NCBI RefSeq assembly: GCF_013408795.1
Contig: NZ_JACCCC010000001.1
Coordinates: forward strand, 4,836,001-4,900,000
DNA from: Spinactinospora alkalitolerans
GTDB lineage: Bacteria; Actinomycetota; Actinomycetes; Streptosporangiales; Streptosporangiaceae
DNA: 64,000 nt
Direction of reading: 5' to 3'
Shown here: positions 50,521-59,603 of the stretch, piece by piece
Layout of the letters: each line of letters begins with the position of its first letter
Numbering within the stretch: position 1 is the stretch's first letter
The notes under the pieces: generated by a model
The model's input: only the letters and a program-made list of their open reading frames with translations
What the model was told of the DNA's origin: nothing
Databases searched by the model: none
Position numbers and translations under genes: made by a program

Positions 50521-51582
50521 TCAGCGCCGCGCCGAGGTGGAGCCGCGCGCGACGAGCGTCGGCTCGAAACGCAGGCGCTCGTGCCGGTGGCCGGGGTCGT
50601 TGAGCTCGGCGAGCAGCAGCCGCATCGCTGCGCGGCCCATCTCGTACTTGGGCTGGGCCACGCTGGTCAGGCCCGGATGGATGAGCGAGGCGACGTCGAT
50701 GTCGTCGTAGCCCATCACCGAGATGTCCTCCGGGGCCCGGATGCCGCGCCGCCCCAGCGACTTCAGCAGCCCCAGCGCCAACTGGTCGTTGGCGCAGAAG
50801 ACCGCCTGCGGGCGCCGGCGCGGGCCGCCGGCCAGGACGGCCTCGGCGGCGTCCTCACCGGATCTGGCGTTGAGCTGCGGCGTCTCCACGACGCGCACGG
50901 CCTCGTGGGGGTCCAGTCCCGCCTCGGCGCACGCGCTCCGCAGCCCGGCCAGGCGGTCGCGGCACTGCTCGATCGCGAAGGGGCCGCTGACGAAGGAGAT
51001 CCGCTCGTGGCCGAGACTGATCAGGTGCCGCCCCGCTGCCAGGCCGCCGGCGTGGTTGTCCACGCAGACGCTGCATCCCTCCTCGACCTCGATGTCGCCG
51101 CGGTCCAGCAGCACCCAGGAGATTCCGCGCTGGCGCAGCCACAGCAGGTCGGACAGGTCGTCGTCGATCGGCATGACCACGGCGCCCGCGGCCCGCTGCT
51201 CGGCGAGCAGGCGCAGCGACCGGCGCTGGCGGTCGGCGCGCTCGGCCGAGTTGAGCAGGAGCACCGCGAGGCCCTCAGCGGTGGCCTCGTCCTCGACCCC
51301 CCGGGCGACCTCGGTGAAGAAGGGGTTGGTGACGTCGAGGACGAGCAGCCCGATCGAATCGGTGCGGCCCGAGCGCAGGCTGCTACCGGAGGAGTTGCGC
51401 ACGTAGTCGAGCTCGCGGATGGCCTCCTCGACGCGCCGCCGGGTCGCCTCGGCCACCCGTTCGGGGCGGTTGAGAACGTTGGAGACCGTGCCGGGCGACA
51501 CACCCGCGCGCGCCGCGACCTCACCGATCCCCACCGGGCGGCGCGTGTCATCGGATGACGACTGGGAGGTGGTGGCTGCCAA
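50521..51582 (-). CDS. LacI-family transcriptional regulator
   Basis: 353 aa. The helix-turn-helix is at about 17-65 (VGIGEVAARAGVSPGTVSNVLNRPERVAEATRRRVEEAIRELDYVRN), followed by a periplasmic-binding-protein-like sensor domain (IGLLVLDVTNPFFTEVARGVEDEA, then ISVMGYDDIDVASLIHPGLTSVAQP). Start is a TTG at 51582. Members of this subfamily control sugar uptake; no sugar gene is adjacent. A LacI-type palindrome upstream suggests autoregulation. Confidence 0.9.
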   Translation of the reverse strand: MAATTSQSSSDDTRRPVGIGEVAARAGVSPGTVSNVLNRPERVAEATRRRVEEAIRELDYVRNSSGSSLRSGRTDSIGLLVLDVTNPFFTEVARGVEDEATAEGLAVLLLNSAERADRQRRSLRLLAEQRAAGAVVMPIDDDLSDLLWLRQRGISWVLLDRGDIEVEEGCSVCVDNHAGGLAAGRHLISLGHERISFVSGPFAIEQCRDRLAGLRSACAEAGLDPHEAVRVVETPQLNARSGEDAAEAVLAGGPRRRPQAVFCANDQLALGLLKSLGRRGIRAPEDISVMGYDDIDVASLIHPGLTSVAQPKYEMGRAAMRLLLAELNDPGHRHERLRFEPTLVARGSTSARR

Positions 51583-51642
51583 GGTCCGCTCTCTTCCCGT
51601 TGCGACGAGTCCGTGCCTCCCACGATGCTACCCGCCTCGCCT

Positions 51643-51654
51643 TGAATCGTTTTA
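51643..51654. promoter_or_regulatory. LacI-type operator upstream of the lacI gene
   Basis: TGAATCGTTTTA matches the LacI/GalR half-site arrangement TGAAACGTTTCA at 10 of 12 positions, about 60 bases before the TTG start and in a locally AT-rich patch. Confidence 0.5.
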
Positions 51655-51774
51655 CGGGAGCGGGCGTGGCCGCATCCGGCGCTCTCCCGCACCGCGTGCG
51701 GGCGCAACCGTCGTGCAGCGGAGACAGGCCCTGGTGAGCGGCCCCGCGATCGGAGCGCCGGGCCGCGCACCGGC

Positions 51775-51794
51775 ACCGCGGCATGCGCCGCGGT
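51775..51794 (-). terminator. Hairpin downstream of the hemerythrin gene
   Basis: ACCGCGGC-ATGC-GCCGCGGT. It lies about 90 bases past the end of the leftward hemerythrin gene, in a 300-base gap with no gene. Confidence 0.4.
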
Positions 51795-51885
51795 CTCAGG
51801 CGCCGTGGCCGAATGCGGGCATCGACCGGGACTCGATCGGGGCGGACCGAAAGGACGCGGCCCACCCCGCGTGGACCGGCGCGGC

Positions 51886-52410
51886 TCAGTGCGAGGCGCG
51901 CCGCGCGCGGTCCACCTCTTCGGCGAGCTGCTCCTTGACCATCTTGGAGCGCTCTTCGGCGCTGCCCGCCATCAGCCGACGCACCTCCTCCTGGCGCATG
52001 CGGTCGAACGCGTCGCCCAGCTCCTTGAGGCGATCCTTGCCGACGGCGTCGGCCAGTCCGGGCAGGACCTCGCTCTCCTCCTCCTCGATGTGGTGCTTGA
52101 CCGCGTCGACGAACTCCTTCAGCCGGTCGTCGAACTGGGCGGAGCCGGGGTCGGTCTCCTGCAGCCGGCGCAGCATCGCCTCGGCCTCGTGGTGCTCCTC
52201 CGCGCCGTGGTGCACCTCTTTCCTCTCCCCCGCTTCCCGCGCGACGACCGGGTAGACCTGCTGCTCCTCGGCGCGGCTGTGCGCCAGGAAGCGGGCGGCC
52301 ATCTCCGGGAGCAGCCGGGAGCGCTCGTCCCGGTTCCGGCTCAGCCGGTCGAACATCTCCTCCATGTCGCGGTGGTCCTGCTTGATCAGCGTGATGGCGT
52401 CGCGGGCCAT
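51886..52410 (-). CDS. Hemerythrin-domain protein
   Basis: 174 aa. The di-iron-type His/Glu ligands fall in four helices: IKQDHRDMEEMFDRL, FLAHSRAEEQQVYPV, HHGAEEHHEAEAML and VKHHIEEEESEVLPGL. A Lys/Glu-rich C-terminal helix follows. It may bind O2 or sense redox state in the cytoplasm. ATG 52410 has GGAGG five bases upstream; the longer frame to 52473 is unnecessary. Confidence 0.87.
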   Translation of the reverse strand: MARDAITLIKQDHRDMEEMFDRLSRNRDERSRLLPEMAARFLAHSRAEEQQVYPVVAREAGERKEVHHGAEEHHEAEAMLRRLQETDPGSAQFDDRLKEFVDAVKHHIEEEESEVLPGLADAVGKDRLKELGDAFDRMRQEEVRRLMAGSAEERSKMVKEQLAEEVDRARRASH

Positions 52411-52541
52411 GGTCGCCTCCGAATCGGTTCCTCGAACGTGACGGGCCCGGCTACCCGGCATCGGGCCGGTCATGCGCTCGCGCGTAACCGACCTGAACTG
52501 GAGGAGAACCGCAGCCGGGCCGCGAATCGGCGGTCGGTCGG

Positions 52542-52718
52542 CTAGCCGGGGGGCTCGGGTCGGGGATGCTCCGGGCGCACGTCCTCGTCGGGCACCTCCC
52601 GGTCGCCGCCGGGAGGCTCGATGTCGGGAACGGGCGGCTCCGGCGCGTTGGGCGGCTGCGGCGGATCAGGGTTCTTGGGACGCTCCGGGTCCTTCGGGTG
52701 CTCCTGGTCTCGGGTCAT
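52542..52718 (-). CDS. Small Pro-rich acidic protein, 58 aa
   Basis: MTRDQEHPKDPERPKNPDPP and on to PDIEPPGGDREVPDEDVRPE, ending HPRPEPPG. About one third proline, with many Asp/Glu and no hydrophobic core, so it is intrinsically disordered. It sits between the hemerythrin and DUF6098 genes, all leftwards. The family is not recognised; composition and placement make it a plausible real gene. Confidence 0.5.
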   Translation of the reverse strand: MTRDQEHPKDPERPKNPDPPQPPNAPEPPVPDIEPPGGDREVPDEDVRPEHPRPEPPG

Positions 52719-52772
52719 GCGGCCCGACTACCCGGACGGCGCCGGATGACACCGGTGCGCGCCGCCGACCCG

Positions 52773-53255
52773 TCACCGGGTCGAGTCCCGTCCGACGTCG
52801 AAGCGCTGCTCGTAGCGGGCGTGCGCCTCCCGGATGACGGCGCCGTCCAGCCAGGCCACCGGGTCGACGTCGACGAGCAGCGGCTCGTGGTCCGGCCCGC
52901 GCGCCGTCACCCGCCCGGCGAGGATCCAGGCCCGGCGGGACTCCCCCTCCTCCGCGATGCCCGCGTACTTGCAGACCTGGCGGGCCAGCCAGTCGGCGAG
53001 GGGGCGCCGCCACCAGGGTTCGGGGTCGAGCACGGTGGCCGAGAGCCCCGGCAGTTCCAGACCGCTCTCGTAGTCCAGGCTCAGGCTCCCGCTGTCGTGC
53101 GCGGGCCCGTGGGAATAGCGCAGGTACAGTCCTCTGCGCCCCTCGATCAACTCCACGAGCTCGTCCAGTCCGCGCAGCACGGGCAACCGCGGCGCGTCCC
53201 CGCCCTCGTCGCGCGGGCGCTCCGATGCCCCGTACTCGTCCTCCGCCCCGCTCAT
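52773..53255 (-). CDS. DUF6098-type protein
   Basis: 160 aa from ATG 53255. It reads RLPVLRGLDELVELIEGRRGLYLRYSHGPAHD, then DYESGLELPGLSATVLDPEPWWRRPLADWLARQ and AWILAGRVTARGPDHEPLLVDVDPVAWL. This pattern fits the DUF6098 family of actinobacteria, whose function is unknown. No signal peptide or membrane segment. Confidence 0.7.
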   Translation of the reverse strand: MSGAEDEYGASERPRDEGGDAPRLPVLRGLDELVELIEGRRGLYLRYSHGPAHDSGSLSLDYESGLELPGLSATVLDPEPWWRRPLADWLARQVCKYAGIAEEGESRRAWILAGRVTARGPDHEPLLVDVDPVAWLDGAVIREAHARYEQRFDVGRDSTR

Positions 53256-53424
53256 GCCGGGCCGACTACCCCCGGACCCCGCCGGCCATGCGTCCGGCCC
53301 CTTTACGCGGCGGACGCGTCCGCCCCCGCGCACATACGATCCCCGCGCACGGGCAGCCGGACCGCCACGACCAGTATGATCCGCGGCCGCCGCGCCGGGC
53401 GCGGGCGACGAAGGAGGGATCGAC

Positions 53425-54273
53425 GTGTCCGACACAGCCGACGACACCACCACGCCGGGCGCAGGGCGGGACGTCTACGCCTCCTACGACCGGATCGCGA
53501 TCGTCACCGGGGGCGACAGCGGAATCGGCCGGGCGACCGTCGTGGCGCTGGCCGAACAGGGATTCGACGTCGGACTGACCTACCACGAGGACGAGGAGGG
53601 GGCGCGGGGCGCGGCCGAGGAGGCGCATCGGGCCGAGCGCGGCGTCGCGGTGCGCCGGCACGACCTCACCGACCCCGTCTCCGGCTCCCGGGCGGTCGAG
53701 GAGCTGGCCGACGAGCTCGGCGGCGTGGGCGTCCTGGTCAACAACGCCGGGGTCGGCACCGAGCGCGCCCTGCTGGAGACGGACTACGAGCAGTGGCGCG
53801 CGGCGCTGGCGGTCGATCTCGACGGGCCGTTCCTGTGCTCGCGGTTCGCGGGGCTGCGCATGGCCGAGCGGGGCCGCGGCGGGCGCATCATCAATGTGAC
53901 CAGCGTCCACGAGGACCTCCCGCGCGTGGGGGCCGGACCCTACTGCGCGGCGAAGGGCGGCCTGCGGATGCTGACCCGCACCCTGGCGCTGGAGCTGAGC
54001 GCGTACGGCATCACCGCCAACGCCGTGGCGCCGGGGGAGATCGCGACCCCCATGACCGGTCAGCACGAGCAGCCCCCTGAACCGGACTCGCGCGGCGGCT
54101 ACCCGCTGGCCCGGCCGGGCGACGCCCATGAGGTGGCCGCGGTCGTCGCGTTCCTGGCGAGTCCCGCGGCGTCCTACGTCACCGGCGCGACGGTGTTCGT
54201 GGACGGCGGGCTGACCCTGATGGGCCCGCAGGCGGCGGGGGCGCTGTCGTCACCGCGGTGGCGTGCCGGATGA
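53425..54273 (+). CDS. SDR-family oxidoreductase
   Basis: 282 aa. Cofactor motif TGGDSGIGRATV (about 29-40), NNAGVGTERA, catalytic Ser in NVTSVHEDL and YCAAKGG, PGEIATPMTG, and the C-terminal GATVFVDGGLTLM. The GTG at 53425 follows AAGGAGGGA at about five bases. It resembles glucose 1-dehydrogenase or general-stress SDRs; the substrate is unknown. Its end overlaps the convergent phosphoesterase gene by 24 bases. Confidence 0.87.
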   Translation: MSDTADDTTTPGAGRDVYASYDRIAIVTGGDSGIGRATVVALAEQGFDVGLTYHEDEEGARGAAEEAHRAERGVAVRRHDLTDPVSGSRAVEELADELGGVGVLVNNAGVGTERALLETDYEQWRAALAVDLDGPFLCSRFAGLRMAERGRGGRIINVTSVHEDLPRVGAGPYCAAKGGLRMLTRTLALELSAYGITANAVAPGEIATPMTGQHEQPPEPDSRGGYPLARPGDAHEVAAVVAFLASPAASYVTGATVFVDGGLTLMGPQAAGALSSPRWRAG

Positions 54274-54777
54274 GGACGGCTCGGGGCGGACCGGATGCAG
54301 CTCCACCCCGGTGAGCGCGCCGCTCTCGACCACCGCGGTCATGTAGGTGTGCTGCGGCTGGCGGCGCCGGTCCGTCGGCGAGCCGGGGTTGAGCAGCCGC
54401 AGCCCGGTGGAGGCGGTGGAGTCCCACGGGATGTGGGAGTGCCCGAACACCAGCACGTCGGCGTCGGGGAAGCGCGCGGCGCAGCGCTCGTCGCGGCCGC
54501 GGGCCTGACCCGTTTCGTGCACCACCGCCAGGCGCACTCCGTCGAGGGTGGCGCGGGCGACCTCGGGCAGCCGCTCGCGGAGCTGCGGCCCGTCGTTGTT
54601 GCCGTGGACGGCGATCAACCGGCGCGCCCGTTCGTCCAGCGCCTCCAGGGAGGCCAGGTCGCACCAGTCGCCGGCGTGGATGACCACGTCGGCGCCGTCC
54701 ACCGCGCGCCACACCTGTTCGGGCAGGTCGCGGGCTCGTCGCGGGATGTGGGTGTCGGAGAGGATCACCAGGCGCAT
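54250..54777 (-). CDS. YfcE/MJ0936-type metallophosphoesterase
   Basis: 175 aa. Metal-binding motifs are in order: VILSDTHIPRR (DxH), VIHAGDWCDLASLEAL (GD), AVHGNNDGPQLRERLP (GNND), VVHETGQ and VFGHSHIPW (GHxH). These small enzymes cleave phosphodiesters with Mn. ATG 54777 is preferred; a TTG six bases earlier is in frame. Confidence 0.88.
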   Translation of the reverse strand: MRLVILSDTHIPRRARDLPEQVWRAVDGADVVIHAGDWCDLASLEALDERARRLIAVHGNNDGPQLRERLPEVARATLDGVRLAVVHETGQARGRDERCAARFPDADVLVFGHSHIPWDSTASTGLRLLNPGSPTDRRRQPQHTYMTAVVESGALTGVELHPVRPEPSSSGTPPR

Positions 54778-55187
54778 GGGCAACCGGCCGTGGAGTCGAC
54801 GGATCGTGGCGTTGTGCGACCACGGTAGCCGGTCCGCGGCCGGATCGCGCCCGCTGCCCGGCGCCGCCGCCGGTCCGCGGCCGGGTCGGGCCCCATTGGT
54901 CGCTCTTTTTCCGGACGCGGTGCGGTTTCAGCCGGTGTTCTCGGGTAGTCGGGCCTGCGGGCCCACGGTTCCGCCCGACCTTTACGGCGGCGACCAGGGG
55001 GCCGTGGGCGCCCGGGCCGCGCCGGACGGCCGTGGTGGGGAATCCGCACGTGCGGACAACGGGGTCGGCACCGCGGAGAATCCGCTCGCAGGCGCCGGCC
55101 GGTGGCACTCATGCGGTCCACGACCGCGGTGCGGTCCGCACGGGCCGTGCCGCGGCACCACTCGGCAGCCACGGGAGGACACCTTCG
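54778..55187. promoter_or_regulatory. Divergent promoter region of phosphoesterase and Clp genes
   Basis: No gene seen in about 410 bases. CCGCACGTGCGG at 55044-55055 is a perfect 12-bp palindrome about 130 bases before the Clp start. No HAIR or clear ClgR site was found. Confidence 0.35.
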
Positions 55188-57713
55188 ATGACGCAGAACT
55201 TTCCAGATGGCGGCGGCTTCGACCCGGGATCCTTCGAGGAGTTCCTGGCCCGGTTCTTCGGCGGGACCGGACCGCGCCGCCCGGTACGGCGCATTGACAT
55301 CTCCCAGCTCATGGACGACGACGCCAGGCAGATCGTCAGCGAGGCGATCGCCCGCGCGATGGAGTCCGACCGGACCGACCTCGACGCGGGGCACATCCTG
55401 TGGGCGCTGCTGCGACACGATTCGACGCGCGCGCTGGTGGCCAAGACCGGTGCCGACCCCGACCGGCTCTCGGAGTCCATCGGCGCCGAGACCGGCGCGA
55501 TCCCCCCGGTGACCCGCCCGGCCCAGGGAATGCCGACGCTGACCCCCGCGGCCAAGCGCACCCTGCTGGACGCCCACCAGATCGCCCGGGCGCTCGGGCA
55601 CTCCTACATCAGCCCCGAGCACCTGCTGTTCGCGCTGGCGGTCAACGAGGAGTCCCCGGTCGGCCGGCTGCTCTCGGAGTCCGGTGTCACGGCGCAGTCC
55701 CTGCAGGCCGCCGCCGGGACCACGGGCGAGCGGCCGGCCAGGACCGAGAGTTCGACGCCGCACCTGGACGAGCACGGCACGGACATCACCGCGCTGGCCC
55801 AGGAGGGCCGGCTCGACCCGGTCGTCGGGCGCGACGAAGAGGTGGAGCAGGCCATCGAGGTGCTGGCCCGCCGCCGCAAGAACAACCCCGTGCTCATCGG
55901 CGACCCCGGGGTCGGCAAGACCGCGATCGCCGAGGGCATCGCCCAGCGCATCGCCGACGACGACGTGCCGGAGACCCTGCGCGGGCGCCGGCTGGTCCAG
56001 CTCGACCTGGCCGGCGTGGTCGCGGGGACGCGCTACCGGGGCGACTTCGAGGAGCGGCTGAAGAACCTGATCGACGAGATCCGCGAGCACGGCTCCGAGC
56101 TGCTGGTCTTCATCGACGAGCTGCACACGATCGTGGGCGCCGGCGCGGCGGAGGGCGCCGTGAGCGCCGGGAACATGCTCAAGCCGGCGCTGGCCCGCGG
56201 TGAGCTGCACATCATCGGCGCGACGACGGTCGACGAGTACCGCCAGAACATCGAGAAGGACGCGGCGCTGGAGCGGCGGTTCCAGCCCATCCTGGTCTCG
56301 GAGCCCGATGTCACCGACACCATCGAGATCCTGCGCGGCCTCCGGGACCGCTACGAAGCCCACCACCAGGTCCGCTTCAGCGACGAGAGCCTGGTGGCCG
56401 CAGCGGAGCTGTCCGACCGCTACCTCACCGACCGGTTCCTGCCGGACAAGGCGATCGACCTGATCGACCAGGCCGGAGCGCGGGTGCGGCTGCGGATGAA
56501 GACGCCGAGTGTGGACCTGCGCGAGCTGGAGCAGCAGTTGCGGCAGCTGGAGTCGCGCAAGGAGCGCGCCGTCGAGCAGGAGGAGTACGAGCAGGCCTCG
56601 TCACTGCGCGACGAGATCAACCGGACCCGCGCCTCCATCAACGAGGCGAGGAGCACGGGTCCGACCGGCGTCCCCGAGGTCGCCGTCGTCGACATCGCCG
56701 AGGTGGTCTCGCGCATCACCTCGATCCCGGTCACCCAGTTGACCCAGGAGGAGCGGGAGCGGCTGGTCCAACTGGAGGAGCGGCTGCACCAGCGGGTGAT
56801 CGGCCAGGACGAGGCCGTGACGGCCGTGGCCGAGGCGGTGCGCCGCTCCCGCGCCGGCCTGGCCGACCCGGACAGGCCGATCGGCGGCTTCCTGTTCCTC
56901 GGGCCGACCGGCGTGGGCAAGACCGAGCTCGCCCGCGCGCTGGCCGAGGCGCTGTTCGGCGGCGAGGAGCGGATGGTCCGCTTCGACATGAGCGAGTTCC
57001 AGGAGCGCCACACCGCCAGCCGACTGGTCGGCGCGCCGCCCGGGTACGTCGGCTACGAGGAGGCCGGGCAGCTCACCGAGGCGATCCGGCGCCAGCCGTA
57101 CTCGGTCCTGCTGCTCGACGAGATCGAGAAGGCCCACCCCGACGTCTTCAACCTGCTGCTGCAACTGCTCGACGACGGCCGGCTCACCGACGGCCAGGGC
57201 CGCACGGTCAACTTCAGCAACGTGGTCGTCATCATGACCAGCAACCTGGGGTCGGAGCTGGTCACCGGCGGCGGCCCGATCGGCTTCACCACCGGCGACG
57301 GGCAGAGCTCCGCCGACACCCAGAACCGGATCATGCGGCGGCTGCGCGAGGAGTTCCGGCCCGAGTTCCTCAACCGCATCGACGAGATCGTCGTCTTCCA
57401 GCAGTTGGGCGAGGCGGAGATGGGCCAGATCACCCGGCTGCTGCTGGCGGGGACCGAGCGGCGGCTGCGCGCCCAGGACATCACCGTGGAGTTCACCGAC
57501 GACGCCGTGCGCTGGCTGGCGCAGCGCGGCTACCAGCCGGAGTTCGGCGCTCGGCCGCTGGCCAGGACGATCCAGCGCAACATCGGCAACCGGCTGTCGA
57601 AGTTGCTGCTCAACAATGAGCTCCAGGCGGGCGAGCACGTCGTGGTCGGCGTGGAGGACGACGACATCGCCTTCTCGACCTCGCCGATCCCGGCCGCCCA
57701 GGGGCACGCCTGA
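55188..57713 (+). CDS. ClpC-like AAA+ unfoldase
   Basis: 841 aa. A Gly/Phe-rich start ([23 protein letters not shown]) precedes two Clp_N repeats (about 45-180). AAA domain 1 has Walker [10 protein letters not shown] and [17 protein letters not shown]-like linker ([15 protein letters not shown]) follows, then AAA domain 2 with [19 protein letters not shown] and [28 protein letters not shown] in domain 2 is placed like the ClpP-binding VGF loop, so partnership with ClpP is likely although no clpP is adjacent. GGGAGGA precedes ATG 55188. It differs from housekeeping ClpC in its N-terminus and is probably a stress paralogue. Confidence 0.88.
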   Translation: MTQNFPDGGGFDPGSFEEFLARFFGGTGPRRPVRRIDISQLMDDDARQIVSEAIARAMESDRTDLDAGHILWALLRHDSTRALVAKTGADPDRLSESIGAETGAIPPVTRPAQGMPTLTPAAKRTLLDAHQIARALGHSYISPEHLLFALAVNEESPVGRLLSESGVTAQSLQAAAGTTGERPARTESSTPHLDEHGTDITALAQEGRLDPVVGRDEEVEQAIEVLARRRKNNPVLIGDPGVGKTAIAEGIAQRIADDDVPETLRGRRLVQLDLAGVVAGTRYRGDFEERLKNLIDEIREHGSELLVFIDELHTIVGAGAAEGAVSAGNMLKPALARGELHIIGATTVDEYRQNIEKDAALERRFQPILVSEPDVTDTIEILRGLRDRYEAHHQVRFSDESLVAAAELSDRYLTDRFLPDKAIDLIDQAGARVRLRMKTPSVDLRELEQQLRQLESRKERAVEQEEYEQASSLRDEINRTRASINEARSTGPTGVPEVAVVDIAEVVSRITSIPVTQLTQEERERLVQLEERLHQRVIGQDEAVTAVAEAVRRSRAGLADPDRPIGGFLFLGPTGVGKTELARALAEALFGGEERMVRFDMSEFQERHTASRLVGAPPGYVGYEEAGQLTEAIRRQPYSVLLLDEIEKAHPDVFNLLLQLLDDGRLTDGQGRTVNFSNVVVIMTSNLGSELVTGGGPIGFTTGDGQSSADTQNRIMRRLREEFRPEFLNRIDEIVVFQQLGEAEMGQITRLLLAGTERRLRAQDITVEFTDDAVRWLAQRGYQPEFGARPLARTIQRNIGNRLSKLLLNNELQAGEHVVVGVEDDDIAFSTSPIPAAQGHA

Positions 57714-57735
57714 GGGGCCGCGGCGCGCGGCGGCG

Positions 57736-58605
57736 TCAGCGGTTGACGCCCGCAGTCAGGCCGTCGATGACCTGGCGGGTCGCCAGCAGGAACAGGGCGA
57801 CCAGGGGCAGCGTCGTGATGACCAGGCCGGAGTACAGCAGTGACTGGGTCAGGCCGTACTCGGTGAAGAACCTGGTCAGGCCCACCGGAAGCGTGTACTT
57901 GGCCTGGTCGCGGATCAGTACCAGGGGGAAGAAGAAGTCGTTCCACAACTGGATGAACTGGAACAGCATCACCGTGGCCAGTGCCGGGCGCACCAACGGC
58001 AGCATGATCCGGCCGAACAGCCGGAACTCCCCCGCCCCGTCGATCCGGGCGGCCTCGGCCAGGTCGTCCGGCAGCCGGCGGAAGAACGCGGTCAGGATGA
58101 ACACCGAGAACGGCACTCCGCTGGCGGCGTAGACCAGGATCAGGCCCCACAGCGAGTCCAGCAGGCCGAGCGAGTCGAACAGGTAGAACACCGGGACGAT
58201 GCCCAGCCGGATCGGGATCATCAGCCCGGCCAGCAGATAGGCCAGCAGCAGGCCGCTGCCGGGGAAGGAGTAGCGGCCCAGGGCGTAGGCCGCCAGCACC
58301 GAGACCGCGGTGCCCAGCGCCACCGCCGCGGAGGTGACCAGCGTGGAGTTGAGGAAGTAGGTCCCGAAGTCGGCTTCGGTCCAGGCCCGGGCGTAGTTGC
58401 TCCACGCGGGCGAGGTGGGCAGGCCCAGCGGCTCGGCGCGCAGCTCGGCCTCGGGCCGCAGGGAGCTGATCAGCATCAGCAGCAGCGGGGCCAGCGCCAC
58501 GGCGGCGTAGCCCCACAGCAGCGCGTGGACCGCGGCCCCGCTCGCGTGGCGGGCGATCCCGCGGCGGGCCCGGCGCGGAGCGGCCGGCGCGGTGGTCGTC
58601 GTCAT
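57736..58605 (-). CDS. Sugar ABC transporter permease, MalG-type (mur cluster)
   Basis: 289 aa, six membrane segments (LLWGYAAVALAPLLLMLISSL, and others). The EAA loop is LAEAARIDGAGEFRLFGRIMLP near 195-215, then FQFIQLWNDFFFPLV. It overlaps the upstream permease by ATGA. It is last in the leftward cell-wall sugar operon; no ATPase is present. Confidence 0.88.
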   Translation of the reverse strand: MTTTTAPAAPRRARRGIARHASGAAVHALLWGYAAVALAPLLLMLISSLRPEAELRAEPLGLPTSPAWSNYARAWTEADFGTYFLNSTLVTSAAVALGTAVSVLAAYALGRYSFPGSGLLLAYLLAGLMIPIRLGIVPVFYLFDSLGLLDSLWGLILVYAASGVPFSVFILTAFFRRLPDDLAEAARIDGAGEFRLFGRIMLPLVRPALATVMLFQFIQLWNDFFFPLVLIRDQAKYTLPVGLTRFFTEYGLTQSLLYSGLVITTLPLVALFLLATRQVIDGLTAGVNR

Positions 58606-59603
58606 CGCAGCCTCGCCTCCCAGCGGCGCAGGATCCGGGTGGCGGCGATGGAGACGCCGAAGATGAACGCGAACATGACCACGGCCAGCGCCGAGGCCTG
58701 CCCGATCGCGCCCGGATCGGGGTTGTTGAAGGCGGTGCGGTAGAACAGCAGGCCGAGCACGTCGGTCGCGCCGGCGGGCGCCCCCTGCGAGCCCTGCATC
58801 GCATAGACCAGGTCGAGTACGTTCATGGTGCCCACGAACGTCAGCACCGTCACGATGCCGATCGCGGGCACCAGCAGCGGCAGCGTGACGTGCCGGAAGG
58901 CCTGCCATCCCGTGGCGCCGTCCACCCGGGCGGCCTCCTCGTACTCCGGCGGCAGTCCGGCCAGCGCCGCGGTGAACAGCAGCATCGGGAAGCCGATCCA
59001 CTGCCAGGCGTTGACCAGGACCAGGGTGGGCAGCGCCAGCGCGGGGTCGCCGGTCCACGGCTGGGCGAGCGCGTCCAGGCCGACCGCGCGCAGGGCGGCG
59101 TTGACCGCGCCGAACTGCGGGCTGAGCATGAGGCTCCACAGGTAGCCGACGACGATCGGGCTGACCAGGTGCGGCAGCACGTAGGCCGTCTGCAGGAAGC
59201 GCCGGCCCGCCCGGGAGCGCCGCAGCAGCACGGCGAAGGCCAGCCCCAGCGTCGTCTGCACCAGCATCGTCCCGGCGAAGAACACCAGGTTGTGGCCGAA
59301 CGCCCGCCACAGCCGCTCGCCGTAGACCCCGCTGAACAGCCGGATGAAGTTGTCCAGGCCCGCCATCCCGGTCCGGCGGGTGCCCTCCCAGCTGAACAGG
59401 CTGTACTGCAACGCGCTGAACAGCGGGTACACGATGAAGACGGTGTAGAGCACGAGCGCCGGCAGGATGAACACGGCCAGGACCCACCACGGCGGCCGAT
59501 TGCGGCCGGGGCCCCGCGCGGGCCGCGGCCGGCGGAGGCGGGAGGGGGCCGGAGCCGGGGCCGGAGCGGCCCCGGCCGGTCTCAGCCGGTCGGCTCGAAC
59601 CAC
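58602..59603 (-). CDS. Sugar ABC transporter permease, MalF-type (mur cluster)
   Basis: 333 aa from GTG 59603. A Pro/Arg-rich N-terminus is followed by six membrane segments (WWVLAVFILPALVLYTVFIVYP first). The EAA loop is YEEAARVDGATGWQAFRHVTLPLL near 225-248. It overlaps the binding-protein gene by 22 bases, indicating coupling. Confidence 0.88.
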   Translation of the reverse strand: MVRADRLRPAGAAPAPAPAPSRLRRPRPARGPGRNRPPWWVLAVFILPALVLYTVFIVYPLFSALQYSLFSWEGTRRTGMAGLDNFIRLFSGVYGERLWRAFGHNLVFFAGTMLVQTTLGLAFAVLLRRSRAGRRFLQTAYVLPHLVSPIVVGYLWSLMLSPQFGAVNAALRAVGLDALAQPWTGDPALALPTLVLVNAWQWIGFPMLLFTAALAGLPPEYEEAARVDGATGWQAFRHVTLPLLVPAIGIVTVLTFVGTMNVLDLVYAMQGSQGAPAGATDVLGLLFYRTAFNNPDPGAIGQASALAVVMFAFIFGVSIAATRILRRWEARLR

